Positions 31,268 to 39,556 of a stretch of DNA of 45,334 bases are shown one piece after another. The translations under genes and the position numbers were made by a program. The stretch is from CAYOYK01 sp964408185 (GTDB lineage Bacteria; Bacillota; Clostridia; Christensenellales; Aristaeellaceae): NCBI GenBank assembly GCA_964408185.1, contig CAYOYK010000019.1, positions 1 through 45,334 on the forward strand, given 5' to 3'. A model generated the notes under the pieces. It had not been told where the DNA came from. It made no database searches and was given only the letters and a program-made list of their open reading frames with translations. Every line of letters starts with the position of its first letter. The stretch's first letter is position 1.

Positions 31268-32290
31268 ATGACCAACGCCCTGATGATCGTCCTTTGCGCT
31301 TTCTCTCTGCTGCTGGCATGGGCCATGGTATACGCCGAGCACAAGCAAAGGCTGCTGCAAGCCTACCTCGCCAAGACATTTGCCAGCCTGTGCTTTGTCG
31401 GGGCCGGATTTTTGGCCGCGATGCTGGCGCGCGGGCCCGTGAGCGTGACGCTGCTGCTGATGATGGGGCTGGTGCTGGGCATGCTGGGCGATATCTTTCT
31501 GTGCCGCCGCAACATCGCCAAGGAGGAGTACTGGGATCCGCTGGTGGTTGTGGGCGGCGCGTTCTTTCTGATCGGCCATCTGTGCTACTTTGTGGCGTTT
31601 TTCAAGCTGGGCGGCATACAGCAGCCGCTGCTCTATCTGCTGATCCCTGCGCTGGCGCTGGTCACGTTCGCGCTGCTGCGCGGCGGGCTGTGGACGGTGG
31701 ACGCAAACCGCTGGATCGGCTACATCGCCTATGCCGCCGTGAGCGGGCTGATGCTTGCCGCCGGTCTTGGCGTGATGCTGGCAAGCCCTGCTCCGCAGCG
31801 CTGCACGCTGGCGGCGGCGGCCATCCTGTTTGTGTTTTCCGACCTCACGCTGGGCACATGGCGGTACAGCCGCCTGAACAAGGTGTGGCTGCGCGTCGTC
31901 TGCATCACGGCGTACTACGCGGCGCAGCTCCTGTTTGTCATCAGCATTCGGCTGGGCTCATTCTCAGAGCCGCAACCAATCAAAAAGCGCCGAAGGCAGC
32001 GATCCCTGCCCTCGGCGCTTTGCTTATCCCAGCTTGGCAATCGCGGCGGCGGCCTTCTCGCACGCCGATACCACCTGTTGATAGTCGCTCGCGTAATCGC
32101 CGTCCTCGCTTGCCCTCAGCACGGCCATCAGCCGGACGGACGCATCGAAGGCGGGCTGTATCCCCAAATTGCCGCACACGCCCTTGAGCGTGTGCGCCGC
32201 CGTTTTCACGGCTTCCCGGTCGCCGCCCGCCACCGCGTCCCGAAGCGTCTGCAGGGACGGATCCGTCGGAAAGCGCCGCAAAAACTTTAA
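31268..32290 (+). CDS. YhhN/TMEM86-family membrane protein with apparent stop loss
   Basis: The first about 230 residues form an eight-helix membrane protein of the YhhN family (lysoplasmalogenase-like), with GLVLGMLGDIFLCRR, FFLIGHLCYFVAFFKLGG and FVFSDLTLGTWRYSRLNKVW matching the family's conserved acidic and His positions. Family members normally end near the last helix (YYAAQLLFVISIR). Here no stop follows: the frame continues another about 105 residues through a transcription terminator and antisense to the whole 5'-to-middle part of the HPt gene. The tail is basic and shows no domain. A single change (CAA to TAA at 31973, or TCA to TGA at 31958) would restore a normal end. GGAG precedes the ATG. 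Sequencing error or real stop loss are both possible. Confidence 0.75.
   Translation: MTNALMIVLCAFSLLLAWAMVYAEHKQRLLQAYLAKTFASLCFVGAGFLAAMLARGPVSVTLLLMMGLVLGMLGDIFLCRRNIAKEEYWDPLVVVGGAFFLIGHLCYFVAFFKLGGIQQPLLYLLIPALALVTFALLRGGLWTVDANRWIGYIAYAAVSGLMLAAGLGVMLASPAPQRCTLAAAAILFVFSDLTLGTWRYSRLNKVWLRVVCITAYYAAQLLFVISIRLGSFSEPQPIKKRRRQRSLPSALCLSQLGNRGGGLLARRYHLLIVARVIAVLACPQHGHQPDGRIEGGLYPQIAAHALERVRRRFHGFPVAARHRVPKRLQGRIRRKAPQKL
31982..32021. terminator. Terminator between the converging YhhN and HPt genes
   Basis: AAAGCGCCGA plus GGCAG pair with CTGCC plus TCGGCGCTTT. On the minus strand the tail is CTTTTTGATT, strong, just past the HPt stop codon. On the plus strand the tail is only TTTGCTT. It lies inside the extended YhhN reading frame. 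Confidence 0.85.
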
Positions 32291-32380
32291 AAACAGCGTC
32301 TCGTTGCCGCCAAACCGCGCGACACATTCCTTCGCGTTTACGCCGAGCGCCGCCAGCGCGTCGATCATTGCCTGTTCCAT
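32024..32380 (-). CDS. Stand-alone histidine phosphotransfer (HPt) protein
   Basis: This 118-residue helical protein relays phosphate between receiver domains. The phosphorylated histidine is H63 in AAHTLKGVCGNLGI, the classic HPt motif, and FLKFLRRFPTD matches the first helices of the family. It starts four bases after the hybrid kinase stop codon, and its GGAGG site is formed by the last codons of that gene, so the two are co-translated. It is the obvious partner of the kinase's receiver domains. Confidence 0.92.
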   Translation of the reverse strand: MEQAMIDALAALGVNAKECVARFGGNETLFLKFLRRFPTDPSLQTLRDAVAGGDREAVKTAAHTLKGVCGNLGIQPAFDASVRLMAVLRASEDGDYASDYQQVVSACEKAAAAIAKLG

Positions 32381-32384
32381 AAGC

Positions 32385-34574
32385 TCACTCCTCCTGCTTG
32401 TTCAAATATTGGGCCAGCAGCTTGTACATGACCTGCGTGTCGATGGGCTTGGACAGATGATTGTTCATGCCCGACGCCAGCGACTGGCTGATGTCCTCCG
32501 GGAACGCGTTGGCCGTCATGGCGATGATGGGCACGGTTTGGGCCTGCGGGTGCGCCGACGCGCGGATGCGCCGCGCGGCCGCGTGCCCGTCCATAATCGG
32601 CATTTGGATGTCCATGAGCACCAGATCATACACGCCCGGCTCGCTTTGGATAAACCGGTCCGAGCCCTCCTGCCCGTTTTCCGCGCCGTCCACCTGCAAG
32701 CCGACCTGCTCCAGCAGCTCCAGCGCGATTTCGCGGTTGAGCTCGTTGTCCTCCACCAGCAGCACGCGCTTGCCCGCAAAATCCGGCAAGTCGGGTTCGC
32801 CGACCGTCTCGCTGGCCTCCTGCCGCCCGGCCAGATCGCCCAGCAGATCGACCAGCGTGCTCTGGAACAGCGGCTTCATGATGTACTTGCTGATGTGCAG
32901 GCCCGTCGTCTCGGCCTCCAGCATGCTCTGGTCGTACCCGGATACGATCACGATATGGGGCGCGTCGCCCGCCATTGCGCGCAGGCGCTTGGCGGTCTCC
33001 GCGCCGCTCATGCCGGGCATGCGCCAATCCACCAGAAACAGATCGTAGGGCTTTTGCTCGTCCATCGCGCGCTGGGCCTTTTGCAGCGCGACATCGCCGC
33101 TTACGGCGGTATCGTGCGCAATGGCCAGCTTTTTGAGCAGCAGGGACGCATACTCCAGCGAGGAGCCGTCGTCGTCCACCACCAGCACGCGCAGGCCCTG
33201 ATACGCGCGGCGGACGGCCTCGTCCGTCAGCTCGCAGCGGCTGCGCCCGAACGGCAGCGCGACGATAAATGTCGAGCCCTCGCCCTGCTTGCTCTGCACA
33301 TCCACGGTGCCGCCCATCACGTTGGTCATGTTCTTCACGATGCTAAGGCCCAGCCCGCTGCCGCCGTAATGGCGCGCGGTGGCGCTCTCTTCCTGCTCAA
33401 AGGCCTGAAAGATGCGGGCCATAAACGCGTCGCTCATGCCGATGCCATCGTCCTGCACGATAAATTGCAGATGAACCGAGTCCTCCATAAGGCCCGCCTG
33501 CCGGATGGTCAGGCTGACGTGCCCGCCCTTCTCGGTGAACTTGAGCGCGTTGGAGATCAAATTCATGAGCACCTGATTGAGCCGCATGCTGTCGCCGACG
33601 AGGTATTCCTCCGTCACTTCCTTAATATGGATGCTGAACTCCACGCCCTTCTGCCTGGCGTTTTCAAAGAAGATGGAGCCTAGATTACCGATAAACTCCT
33701 TAAAATTGAATGTAGCGTGATCGATCTTGAGCTTGCCGCTCTCGATGGCGGATATATCCAGCACGTTGCCGATGAGGCTGAGCAGGTGGTGCGAGGCGAT
33801 ATCGGCCTTATTCAAGCAGTTTTCCAGCTTATCGGGCTGGCCGATGTTCTGCTTGGCAATGGTGAGAAAGCCCATGATGGCGTTCAGCGGCGTGCGGATC
33901 TCGTGGCTGATGCGGCTCATAAAATCGCTCTTGTAGCTGCTTAGCTTCTCCGCGTTTTGCAGGGCCTCCTGCAAACGCCTGCGGCCCTTCTCCTCCTCCT
34001 GCTTGCTGTTGTCGATATCGCGGATGTACAGCATCACCACGGAGGCTTCCTTACGGGTGCGGCGCATGATGCCCTGCGCCACAAGGCTGCACCAGCGGTA
34101 GCCTCCGGCGGGGTTGCGGCGGCGGTACTCAAAGTAAGTGCTGCTGTTTTGGTCGCTCATCGCCTGCAGGCTCTCCGGCTTAAACAGCTCTCGAAATTGC
34201 GCCCTGTCATCCGGCGCAACCCACTCCTTGCAGTAGCGGTCGATGTACTCATACAGCGTTTCGTGCATACGGCTTTTGACCAGCTTGCCGTTGACGAGAT
34301 TGAGGTTGTCCCAAGCGTCCTCGGTGAGGTTGATCTCGCAGATATAATCAAACGCGGAGGCCATCGCCGCGCCAAAGCGCTCGCTGTCTCTCGCCATCAC
34401 GCGGCGCAGCGCGCGGATGCGCGCAATCACCACGATCAGCACGATGATGGCAATCAGCAGCGTAACGCCGCCGATAATCATCGTGGTGGCATGGTTCCGG
34501 GTGGCCTCCAGAGCCATCGGGACCACCGGGCCATCGCCCAGCGCCCGCAAGGCTGTGTGTATCATATTCTCCAT
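32385..34574 (-). CDS. Hybrid sensor histidine kinase with two receiver domains
   Basis: This 729-residue membrane kinase has a 30-residue outer segment, one helix (31-52), a PAS-like domain (about 65-190), then a HisKA domain with phosphorylated H224 (SRISHEIRTPLN) and an ATPase domain with N-box (NQVLMNLISNALKF), G1 (DDGIGMS) and G2 (GGSGLGLSIVKN). Two receiver domains follow, with D516 (DLFLVDWRMPG) and conserved K567, and D655 (LVLMDIQMPIMDG). The HPt module is the separate gene downstream. With almost no outer domain, the signal is likely cytoplasmic or in the membrane, sensed by the PAS-like domain. The ATG at 34574 has GGAGG nine bases upstream. No DNA-binding response regulator lies nearby. 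Confidence 0.94.
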   Translation of the reverse strand: MENMIHTALRALGDGPVVPMALEATRNHATTMIIGGVTLLIAIIVLIVVIARIRALRRVMARDSERFGAAMASAFDYICEINLTEDAWDNLNLVNGKLVKSRMHETLYEYIDRYCKEWVAPDDRAQFRELFKPESLQAMSDQNSSTYFEYRRRNPAGGYRWCSLVAQGIMRRTRKEASVVMLYIRDIDNSKQEEEKGRRRLQEALQNAEKLSSYKSDFMSRISHEIRTPLNAIMGFLTIAKQNIGQPDKLENCLNKADIASHHLLSLIGNVLDISAIESGKLKIDHATFNFKEFIGNLGSIFFENARQKGVEFSIHIKEVTEEYLVGDSMRLNQVLMNLISNALKFTEKGGHVSLTIRQAGLMEDSVHLQFIVQDDGIGMSDAFMARIFQAFEQEESATARHYGGSGLGLSIVKNMTNVMGGTVDVQSKQGEGSTFIVALPFGRSRCELTDEAVRRAYQGLRVLVVDDDGSSLEYASLLLKKLAIAHDTAVSGDVALQKAQRAMDEQKPYDLFLVDWRMPGMSGAETAKRLRAMAGDAPHIVIVSGYDQSMLEAETTGLHISKYIMKPLFQSTLVDLLGDLAGRQEASETVGEPDLPDFAGKRVLLVEDNELNREIALELLEQVGLQVDGAENGQEGSDRFIQSEPGVYDLVLMDIQMPIMDGHAAARRIRASAHPQAQTVPIIAMTANAFPEDISQSLASGMNNHLSKPIDTQVMYKLLAQYLNKQEE

Positions 34575-34689
34575 ACTGCCGTTCCTCCGCCCGTCCGGCT
34601 TCCGAAAGCCCCCGACGGACGCCGGGGCGCATGCAAGCCGTTTGCGACAGGCGTTGCTTCCGTTTGGATTTGGTCGAACCGTTTGTTTC

Positions 34690-34718
34690 ACATTATCATT
34701 GACTGCGAATTTTGTCAA
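34690..34718 (-). promoter_or_regulatory. Probable promoter of the kinase-HPt operon
   Basis: TTGACA (34713-34718) and TAATGT (34690-34695) are 17 bases apart. A leader of about 110 bases would follow, containing a CCGTC...GACGG hairpin near the ribosome site. Confidence 0.55.
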
Positions 34719-34806
34719 TGCAAACCTGCGGCGAGCGCCGTCTCCCCGCATTGCGCCGATGACCCGCCGCATATGCTTTCCCAACCCCGATGCATGGAGG
34801 TGGCTT

Positions 34807-36333
34807 ATGTCCGCGACCTATCAACGGCTTCACGCGCCTCTGCGCCCTTTGGCGGAGGGCGCTTGCGGCCACGCCCGGCTGGAGCGGGAGGGCCGCTCCG
34901 TCACGCTCACGGTGTGCGCGTCCGGCCTCCGCGTGCCGATAGCCACGCTGTACGCGTGCGCGCCGGGACGCGAGCCGTGGCGCGTATGCGACGCGTCCGT
35001 AACGCGCTCCGGCACGCTGACGCTCACCTGCGATCCCTTCCAGACAGGCGGCTCCTTGCTGTCCGCCGATACGCCCCTGAGCGCCGTGCTGCTAACGGCC
35101 GCCGGGCCGCGCGGCGAGTGGCTGCTGCTTGGCGCTTTTCCCGGCGCGGACTACGCCCGTTCCCGCGAGGCCTTCTGGCGCGCGCTGCATGCAGAGGCGC
35201 GGCAGAGGAGCGGGCCTTCCGCGCCGGAGCCCGGCACGCCCTGCGCAGCGGCCCCGCCCGCCGAGCCGACCGCGCCAAGCGCAGCTGCGCCGCCGCGCCG
35301 CGTGGCCGAATCGCCAGCAGCGTCAAGCGAACCGACCGCCAAGCAAGCCGCCGAACAAGCCGCGCGCGTATCCCGCGCAACAGCCCCACCCGCCGAGTCA
35401 CCCGTGCCAAGCGCGGCTGCGCCGCCGCGCCGCGCGAGCGAAGTGCCAGCAGCGCCAAACGAACCGACCGCCAAGCAAGCCGCCGAACAAGCCGCGCGCA
35501 TTGCCCGCGCAACAGCCCCGCCCGCGCCAAGCGTAGCCGAAGCGCCAGCAGCGTCATGCGAGCCACCCGCCAAGCCACCCGCGCCAAGTGTGGCCGCGCC
35601 GCCTCTCCGCACGAGCGTACGCCTCGCACGCAAGCGCTGGCGCGCACCACGCGAGGCGGCTTATCCCGCCATCGAGCCGGCGGTGTATGTCCCGGCGGAA
35701 CTGCCCCGACCGCCGCAGCCCGCTCCGCCGGAGGCAGCGCCGCCGCAGGCAATACCGCCCGATGCGCCCGCTTTGCCTGAGCCGTGTCCACCGGAAGCAG
35801 CGCCGCCCGATGCGCCCGCTTTGCCTGAGCCGCGTCCGCCGGAGGAAGCGCCGCCGCAGGCAATGCCGCCCGGCGCGCCCGCTTTGCCTGAGCCGCTCCC
35901 GCCGGAGGAAACGCCGGACGAAGCGTGCACAATCCTGCTTGCCGCCATGCCAAGCAGCCTGCCGGCCTCTTTGCCCGCGCAAGAGCCGATCTCCGCGCGG
36001 CCCGTCCTTCCGCGCGGCGGCCGCCCGGTGGACGCGCTCCGTCCCGTGCTGTGGCCGGAGAGCGTCGAGCCCCTGCGCAAGCTGTTTGAGACGCACCGCC
36101 CCCGCTCGCCGTTTGGGGAGCGGGACTGGCGTTACATCCGCGTGCCGATGGCGTGCGGCGGCAGCGATCCGTACTTCTGGGTCGGGGTGCAGGTGCGAGA
36201 GGATCGGGTCGTACGGGTCACGTACGCGCTGTCCGGCGCGGAGACCTCGCTCCCGCCGCGCGGCGCGGCCGGATATCGGTGGCGGCAGGGCGTGCGCGAT
36301 GGCTACTGGACGCTGACGCGCGAGGTGCGGTAG
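34807..36333 (+). CDS. Two-domain protein with a long Pro/Ala-rich repeat linker
   Basis: This 508-residue protein of unknown function has no signal peptide or membrane helix. An N-terminal beta-rich domain (about 15-115, containing GHARLEREGRSVTLTVCASG and WLLLGAFPG) is joined to a C-terminal domain (about 415-506, with DWRYIRVPMACGGSDPYFWV) by about 260 residues rich in Pro, Ala and Glu. The linker holds two 44-residue repeats plus a partial third, and a second array of 16-21 residue units (PPEAAPPQAIPPDAPALPEP). Uncharacterised Firmicutes proteins with a similar end-domain layout exist, but I cannot name the family safely. GGAGG lies six bases before the ATG. It is divergent from the kinase gene. 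Confidence 0.7.
   Translation: MSATYQRLHAPLRPLAEGACGHARLEREGRSVTLTVCASGLRVPIATLYACAPGREPWRVCDASVTRSGTLTLTCDPFQTGGSLLSADTPLSAVLLTAAGPRGEWLLLGAFPGADYARSREAFWRALHAEARQRSGPSAPEPGTPCAAAPPAEPTAPSAAAPPRRVAESPAASSEPTAKQAAEQAARVSRATAPPAESPVPSAAAPPRRASEVPAAPNEPTAKQAAEQAARIARATAPPAPSVAEAPAASCEPPAKPPAPSVAAPPLRTSVRLARKRWRAPREAAYPAIEPAVYVPAELPRPPQPAPPEAAPPQAIPPDAPALPEPCPPEAAPPDAPALPEPRPPEEAPPQAMPPGAPALPEPLPPEETPDEACTILLAAMPSSLPASLPAQEPISARPVLPRGGRPVDALRPVLWPESVEPLRKLFETHRPRSPFGERDWRYIRVPMACGGSDPYFWVGVQVREDRVVRVTYALSGAETSLPPRGAAGYRWRQGVRDGYWTLTREVR
35251..35580 (+). repeat. 132-bp coding repeats in the Pro/Ala-rich protein
   Basis: Two full 44-residue units (35251-35382 and 35383-35514) share SAAAPPRR and EPTAKQAAEQAAR, followed by a shorter degenerate unit to about 35580. 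Confidence 0.85.
35725..35898 (+). repeat. 48-63 bp coding repeats in the Pro/Ala-rich protein
   Basis: Three units of 21, 16 and 21 residues with the core APALPEP, each beginning PPE. The middle unit lacks five residues. Confidence 0.82.
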
Positions 36334-36351
36334 GTATCCGGCCAACGCAAA

Positions 36352-36379
36352 CGGGCCGCCCGCGCTTGCGGACGGCCCG
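36352..36379. terminator. Hairpin between converging genes
   Basis: CGGGCCG and CCGC pair with GCGG and CGGCCCG around a GCTT loop, 19 bases after the stop codon of the Pro/Ala-rich gene. No good T run follows on the plus strand, and only TTT on the minus strand. Confidence 0.5.
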
Positions 36380-36413
36380 AAGGACAATGTTGTTGCGAAC
36401 TTGTTACGAAATC

Positions 36414-36442
36414 AAGCGAGCGTCCGTCGGGGCGCTCGTTTT
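36414..36442 (+). terminator. Terminator of the Pro/Ala-rich protein gene
   Basis: AGCGAGCG pairs with CGCTCGTT around a ten-base loop and is followed by TTTTG. Confidence 0.7.
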
Positions 36443-36455
36443 GTCTGCCGTCCGC

Positions 36456-37493
36456 TCACGGATCGGCAGGCGAATCGGCAGACGAGTCCGTCGGAGCGTC
36501 GGGATCGTCGGACGGCTGACCGTCGGTCGGCGCGTCGGGATCGTCAGCCGCCTGATCGTCAGGCAGCGAGGGCTCGGCGGGCTCTTCGGGCGCGTCCGTC
36601 CAAGCGCGGGCCGTCTCCCACAGGGAGAGCTGGTACTGCGTGCCGACGCTGTACGCATCGTACTGAAAGGTGGACAGCAGCGCAGAATCGTAATTGACGG
36701 TCATGGGCAGGTAGATCAGCGCGTAGGCCGCGCCGCTCACCTCCACAGGCTGACCGAGCTGCACGCTGGGCTGGGCCATGGCGTTGGGGTTCAGCGTGGT
36801 GACGCCGCTCACGTCCGTGATGATATACAGCCGATAGCGCACCAGCTCCGCGTTGGCGTTGGCGTCCAGATCGATATCTACCGTCAGGCAGCCGCCGGAA
36901 AGCTTCACGGTCGCACAGCCCAGCAGGTACTGGTTGGATGCGCAGATGGGCGTCTGCATCACGCCGCCGCCCTGCGCGAGGCCGTCGAGGTCGATCATCG
37001 TGCCCATGAGCCAATCGCCGCTCAGCCCGCCGGAGGCCTCGGAAAAACGGAAGCCGCCCGTGCACGCGCCGTTATTGTAGAGGCGGGGCATCACCTGCAA
37101 AAAAGGCACGGCGTATACCCATTGGCCAAGGTACAGCGTAATCAGGTAGAACATGGAGCCGCTGTCGGGATAGGGCAAATAGATATCGCCGCTCTCAAAA
37201 ACGCCGCTGATCAGGCCGTAGTCCTTATCATACATGGTTTGCTTGGTATCGGCGCGCAGAACGGTCAGCCGCACGGAGGCCGCCGCGCCGTCATCCTCGC
37301 CAATGAATTTGCTGACGCGGATGGTCTGCGCGCCGCCGGACAGATATTGCTGCACGTAGGCGTCATCGCCCACGCGGTTCATATCCAGCGCGTCCAGATC
37401 AATCGTAAACACGGTGTCGCCCAGCGCAGGCACAGCCCAGAAAACAAGGCACAGCACCAGCGCGAGGGAGATAATCCTTAGCCATTGCCGCAT
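36456..37493 (-). CDS. Secreted protein with an acidic repetitive tail
   Basis: This 345-residue protein of unknown function has a signal peptide (about 1-25, ending FWAVPALGD) and a beta-rich body (about 26-300) with many short hydrophobic strands and no recognised domain. The C-terminus (about 300-345) is Asp/Pro/Ser-rich, with a repeated DDPDAPTD. It could sit on the cell surface, but no anchor is visible. GGAGA precedes the ATG at 37493; the frame upstream has no ribosome site. It is divergent from the peptidoglycan-binding protein gene. Confidence 0.75.
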   Translation of the reverse strand: MRQWLRIISLALVLCLVFWAVPALGDTVFTIDLDALDMNRVGDDAYVQQYLSGGAQTIRVSKFIGEDDGAAASVRLTVLRADTKQTMYDKDYGLISGVFESGDIYLPYPDSGSMFYLITLYLGQWVYAVPFLQVMPRLYNNGACTGGFRFSEASGGLSGDWLMGTMIDLDGLAQGGGVMQTPICASNQYLLGCATVKLSGGCLTVDIDLDANANAELVRYRLYIITDVSGVTTLNPNAMAQPSVQLGQPVEVSGAAYALIYLPMTVNYDSALLSTFQYDAYSVGTQYQLSLWETARAWTDAPEEPAEPSLPDDQAADDPDAPTDGQPSDDPDAPTDSSADSPADP

Positions 37494-37524
37494 GCGAGTC
37501 TCTCCTTTATAGGTTGAGGACGCC

Positions 37525-37566
37525 ATTCGTCCTGTCTAGTATACAACGAATCGGGCAGGAATTACC
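37525..37566 (-). promoter_or_regulatory. Possible promoter and operator of the acidic-tail secreted protein gene
   Basis: TATACT (37538-37543) is a good -10, but the -35 (GGTAAT, 37561-37566) is weak. An inverted repeat ATTCGT/ACGAAT (37525-37530 and 37546-37551) brackets the -10, as an operator would. Confidence 0.4.
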
Positions 37567-37641
37567 ATCCCCGGCACACGGTGATTTTCCAACAATTTGG
37601 TCACAAGAGAAAGAATTTCGTAACAAATGCGTAATACACTC

Positions 37642-37670
37642 TTTACTTTTTCCGACACAGATGCTATACT
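37642..37670 (+). promoter_or_regulatory. Promoter of the peptidoglycan-binding protein gene
   Basis: TTTACT (37642-37647) and TATACT (37665-37670) are 17 bases apart, about 32 bases before the ATG. Confidence 0.7.
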
Positions 37671-37701
37671 GTGCTCACACCCGATAAAGGAGGTCCCTAC
37701 C

Positions 37702-39360
37702 ATGCGATTTCACCTTCAGCGTCCCTTGTGCGCCCTGCTTTGCGCGCTGCTGATCCTTGTGCTGACGGCGGGCACCGCATTGGCGGCCGACCATTATTCC
37801 ACGCTGGAGTTTGGCTCGCGCGGCTCCGATGTGCTCAAGCTGCAAAAGGCGCTGCTTGCGCTGGGCTACAACCCCAGCGGCACCGACGGCAAGTTTGGCC
37901 GCGGCACCGAAAGCGCCGTTATCCTGTACCAGTCCGCCAAGGGCCTTGAGGCCGACGGCAAGGCCGGAACGCTGACCCTTACGCAGATCTACGCCGAGTA
38001 TGCCGCGCTCTCCGTCGGCAGCACCGCCACCGGCACGGTGACGGCCACCAGCTCCTCCACCCTCAAGTATGGCGATCAGGGCAGCCGCGTGACCGAGCTG
38101 CAAACCGCGCTCAAGGCCCTCGGCTTTGATCCCAACGGCGTGGACGGCCACTTTGGCGCGGGGACGCAAAAGGCCGTGATCTCCTTCCAGAGCAGCCAAG
38201 GCCTGACGGCTGACGGCCTTGCGGGAACCAAAACGCTTGCGCTGCTGTACAGTCTGAGCGCTTCCTCCGGCAGCACGTCCTCCGGCACCACCTCCTCCGG
38301 CTCGTCCACCAGCTCGTCCTCCAGCTCCTCGTCCATCGGCGCGTCGTCCCTCACCCGCACGCTTCGCAAGGGCTACACCGGGCAGGATGTTGTGCTGGTG
38401 CAGACCAAGCTGCAAACGCTTGGCTACTATTCGGGCTCCATCGACGGCAACTACGGCACCGGCTCCATGGCCGCGGTGCTGGCCTTCCAGCAGAACAACG
38501 GCCTGACCGCAGACGGGCTGGCGGGAATGGCGACCTTCAATATATTGTTCGGCTCCAGCCCGATTGCCGCCGGGAGCAGCTCCAGCAGCAGCTCCAGCTC
38601 CAGCAGCTCCGGCAGCTCCTCCACGAGCGCCACGGTATACACCACGCTCCGGCTCAACTCCTCCGGCACGGCCGTGAGCGCGCTGCAAACCGCGCTGCTC
38701 AACCTCGGCTATACCGTCAGCGTGACCGGCACCTATGACAGCGCGACCAAGTCCGCAGTGGTCACATTCCAGAACAGCAACGGCCTGACCGGGGACGGCG
38801 TCGCGGGCGCGCTTACGCAGTCGGCCCTGTACGGCGGCAGCGCCAAGGGGCCGAGCGCATCCGCCACCCCGTCCGTCACGATCGATTCGTCCACGGGCGT
38901 CTCCAGCGGACCGTCGATAAGTCAGGTGCAGCTGCTGCATTGGTACAACTCCGTGAAGCCCAGCATCAAGAGCGGGCAGACCATCACCATCTTTGATCCG
39001 GCTACCAGCCTCTCCTGGAAGCTGCGGCTGTACTCGCTGGGCCATCACGCGGACAGCGAGCCCCTTACCGCCACCGATACCGCCATTCAGTTCAAAGCCT
39101 TTGGCAACACCAACACGTGGACGCCCAAGCCGGTGTACGTGCTGCTGCCGGACGGCCGCTGGACGCTGGCGACCATGCACAACGTCCCTCACCTGAGCGG
39201 CAGCCTGAAAAACAACGATTTTGACGGCCATCTGTGCGTACACTTTTTGCGCGATATGAGCGAGTGCGAGAAGAACGACCCCAACTACGGCGTGCAGCAC
39301 CAAAACGCCATCCGCAAAAAGTGGAAGGAAATGACCGGGCAGGATGTGGCCTACCAATAG
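37702..39360 (+). CDS. Secreted protein with four peptidoglycan-binding modules
   Basis: This 552-residue protein starts with a signal peptide (about 1-30, ending TALAADH) and carries four PG-binding-1 modules (about 34-95, 112-176, 215-278 and 315-380), each with a D/N-G-x-F/Y-G-x-G-T and F/Y-Q-x-x-x-G-L pattern. Ser/Thr-rich linkers separate them; two are nearly pure serine. The C-terminal domain (about 405-545, with ITIFDPATSLSWKLRLYSLG and GHLCVHFLRDMSECEKNDPN) also ends other clostridial PG-binding proteins; its His and Cys residues could be catalytic, but this is unproven. AAAGGAGG lies before the ATG at 37702. It probably acts in wall remodelling. Confidence 0.88.
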   Translation: MRFHLQRPLCALLCALLILVLTAGTALAADHYSTLEFGSRGSDVLKLQKALLALGYNPSGTDGKFGRGTESAVILYQSAKGLEADGKAGTLTLTQIYAEYAALSVGSTATGTVTATSSSTLKYGDQGSRVTELQTALKALGFDPNGVDGHFGAGTQKAVISFQSSQGLTADGLAGTKTLALLYSLSASSGSTSSGTTSSGSSTSSSSSSSSIGASSLTRTLRKGYTGQDVVLVQTKLQTLGYYSGSIDGNYGTGSMAAVLAFQQNNGLTADGLAGMATFNILFGSSPIAAGSSSSSSSSSSSSGSSSTSATVYTTLRLNSSGTAVSALQTALLNLGYTVSVTGTYDSATKSAVVTFQNSNGLTGDGVAGALTQSALYGGSAKGPSASATPSVTIDSSTGVSSGPSISQVQLLHWYNSVKPSIKSGQTITIFDPATSLSWKLRLYSLGHHADSEPLTATDTAIQFKAFGNTNTWTPKPVYVLLPDGRWTLATMHNVPHLSGSLKNNDFDGHLCVHFLRDMSECEKNDPNYGVQHQNAIRKKWKEMTGQDVAYQ

Positions 39361-39444
39361 CCGATTGCGGCAGCCAGCCGATTACGGCAACTAGACGATT
39401 ACGGCAGCTGGCCGATCAGGGCAACCGGACGATTACGGCAACGC
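39361..39444 (+). repeat. Five tandem 17-bp repeats after the PG-binding protein gene
   Basis: Five units of the form CCGATTACGGCAACTAG follow the stop codon directly (39361, 39378, 39395, 39412 and 39429), the last one base short. They end at a terminator and are not in an open frame of the neighbouring genes. Confidence 0.9.
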
Positions 39445-39481
39445 AAAGGGCCTCTCCCCGTACATGCGGGGGAGGCCCTTT
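39445..39481. terminator. Bidirectional terminator after the 17-bp repeats
   Basis: AAAGGGCCTCTCCCCG pairs with CGGGGGAGGCCCTTT around a TACATG loop, placed between converging genes. The T tails are short on both strands. Confidence 0.8.
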
Positions 39482-39556
39482 GCCATACTCTTTCCTGTGC
39501 TCCGCCGCAGCGACGGCTTGCTTGCCAAGCGCGCGGATCAGCGGGTTTCGGAACAT

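Noticed and set aside
37675..39357. A 560-codon minus-strand frame across the PG-binding protein gene
   Set aside because: It is a shadow of codon bias in a repeat protein; the plus strand has a signal peptide, promoter and domain pattern.
39361..39444. CRISPR array
   Set aside because: The 17-bp units are directly abutting with no spacers, and no cas genes are nearby.
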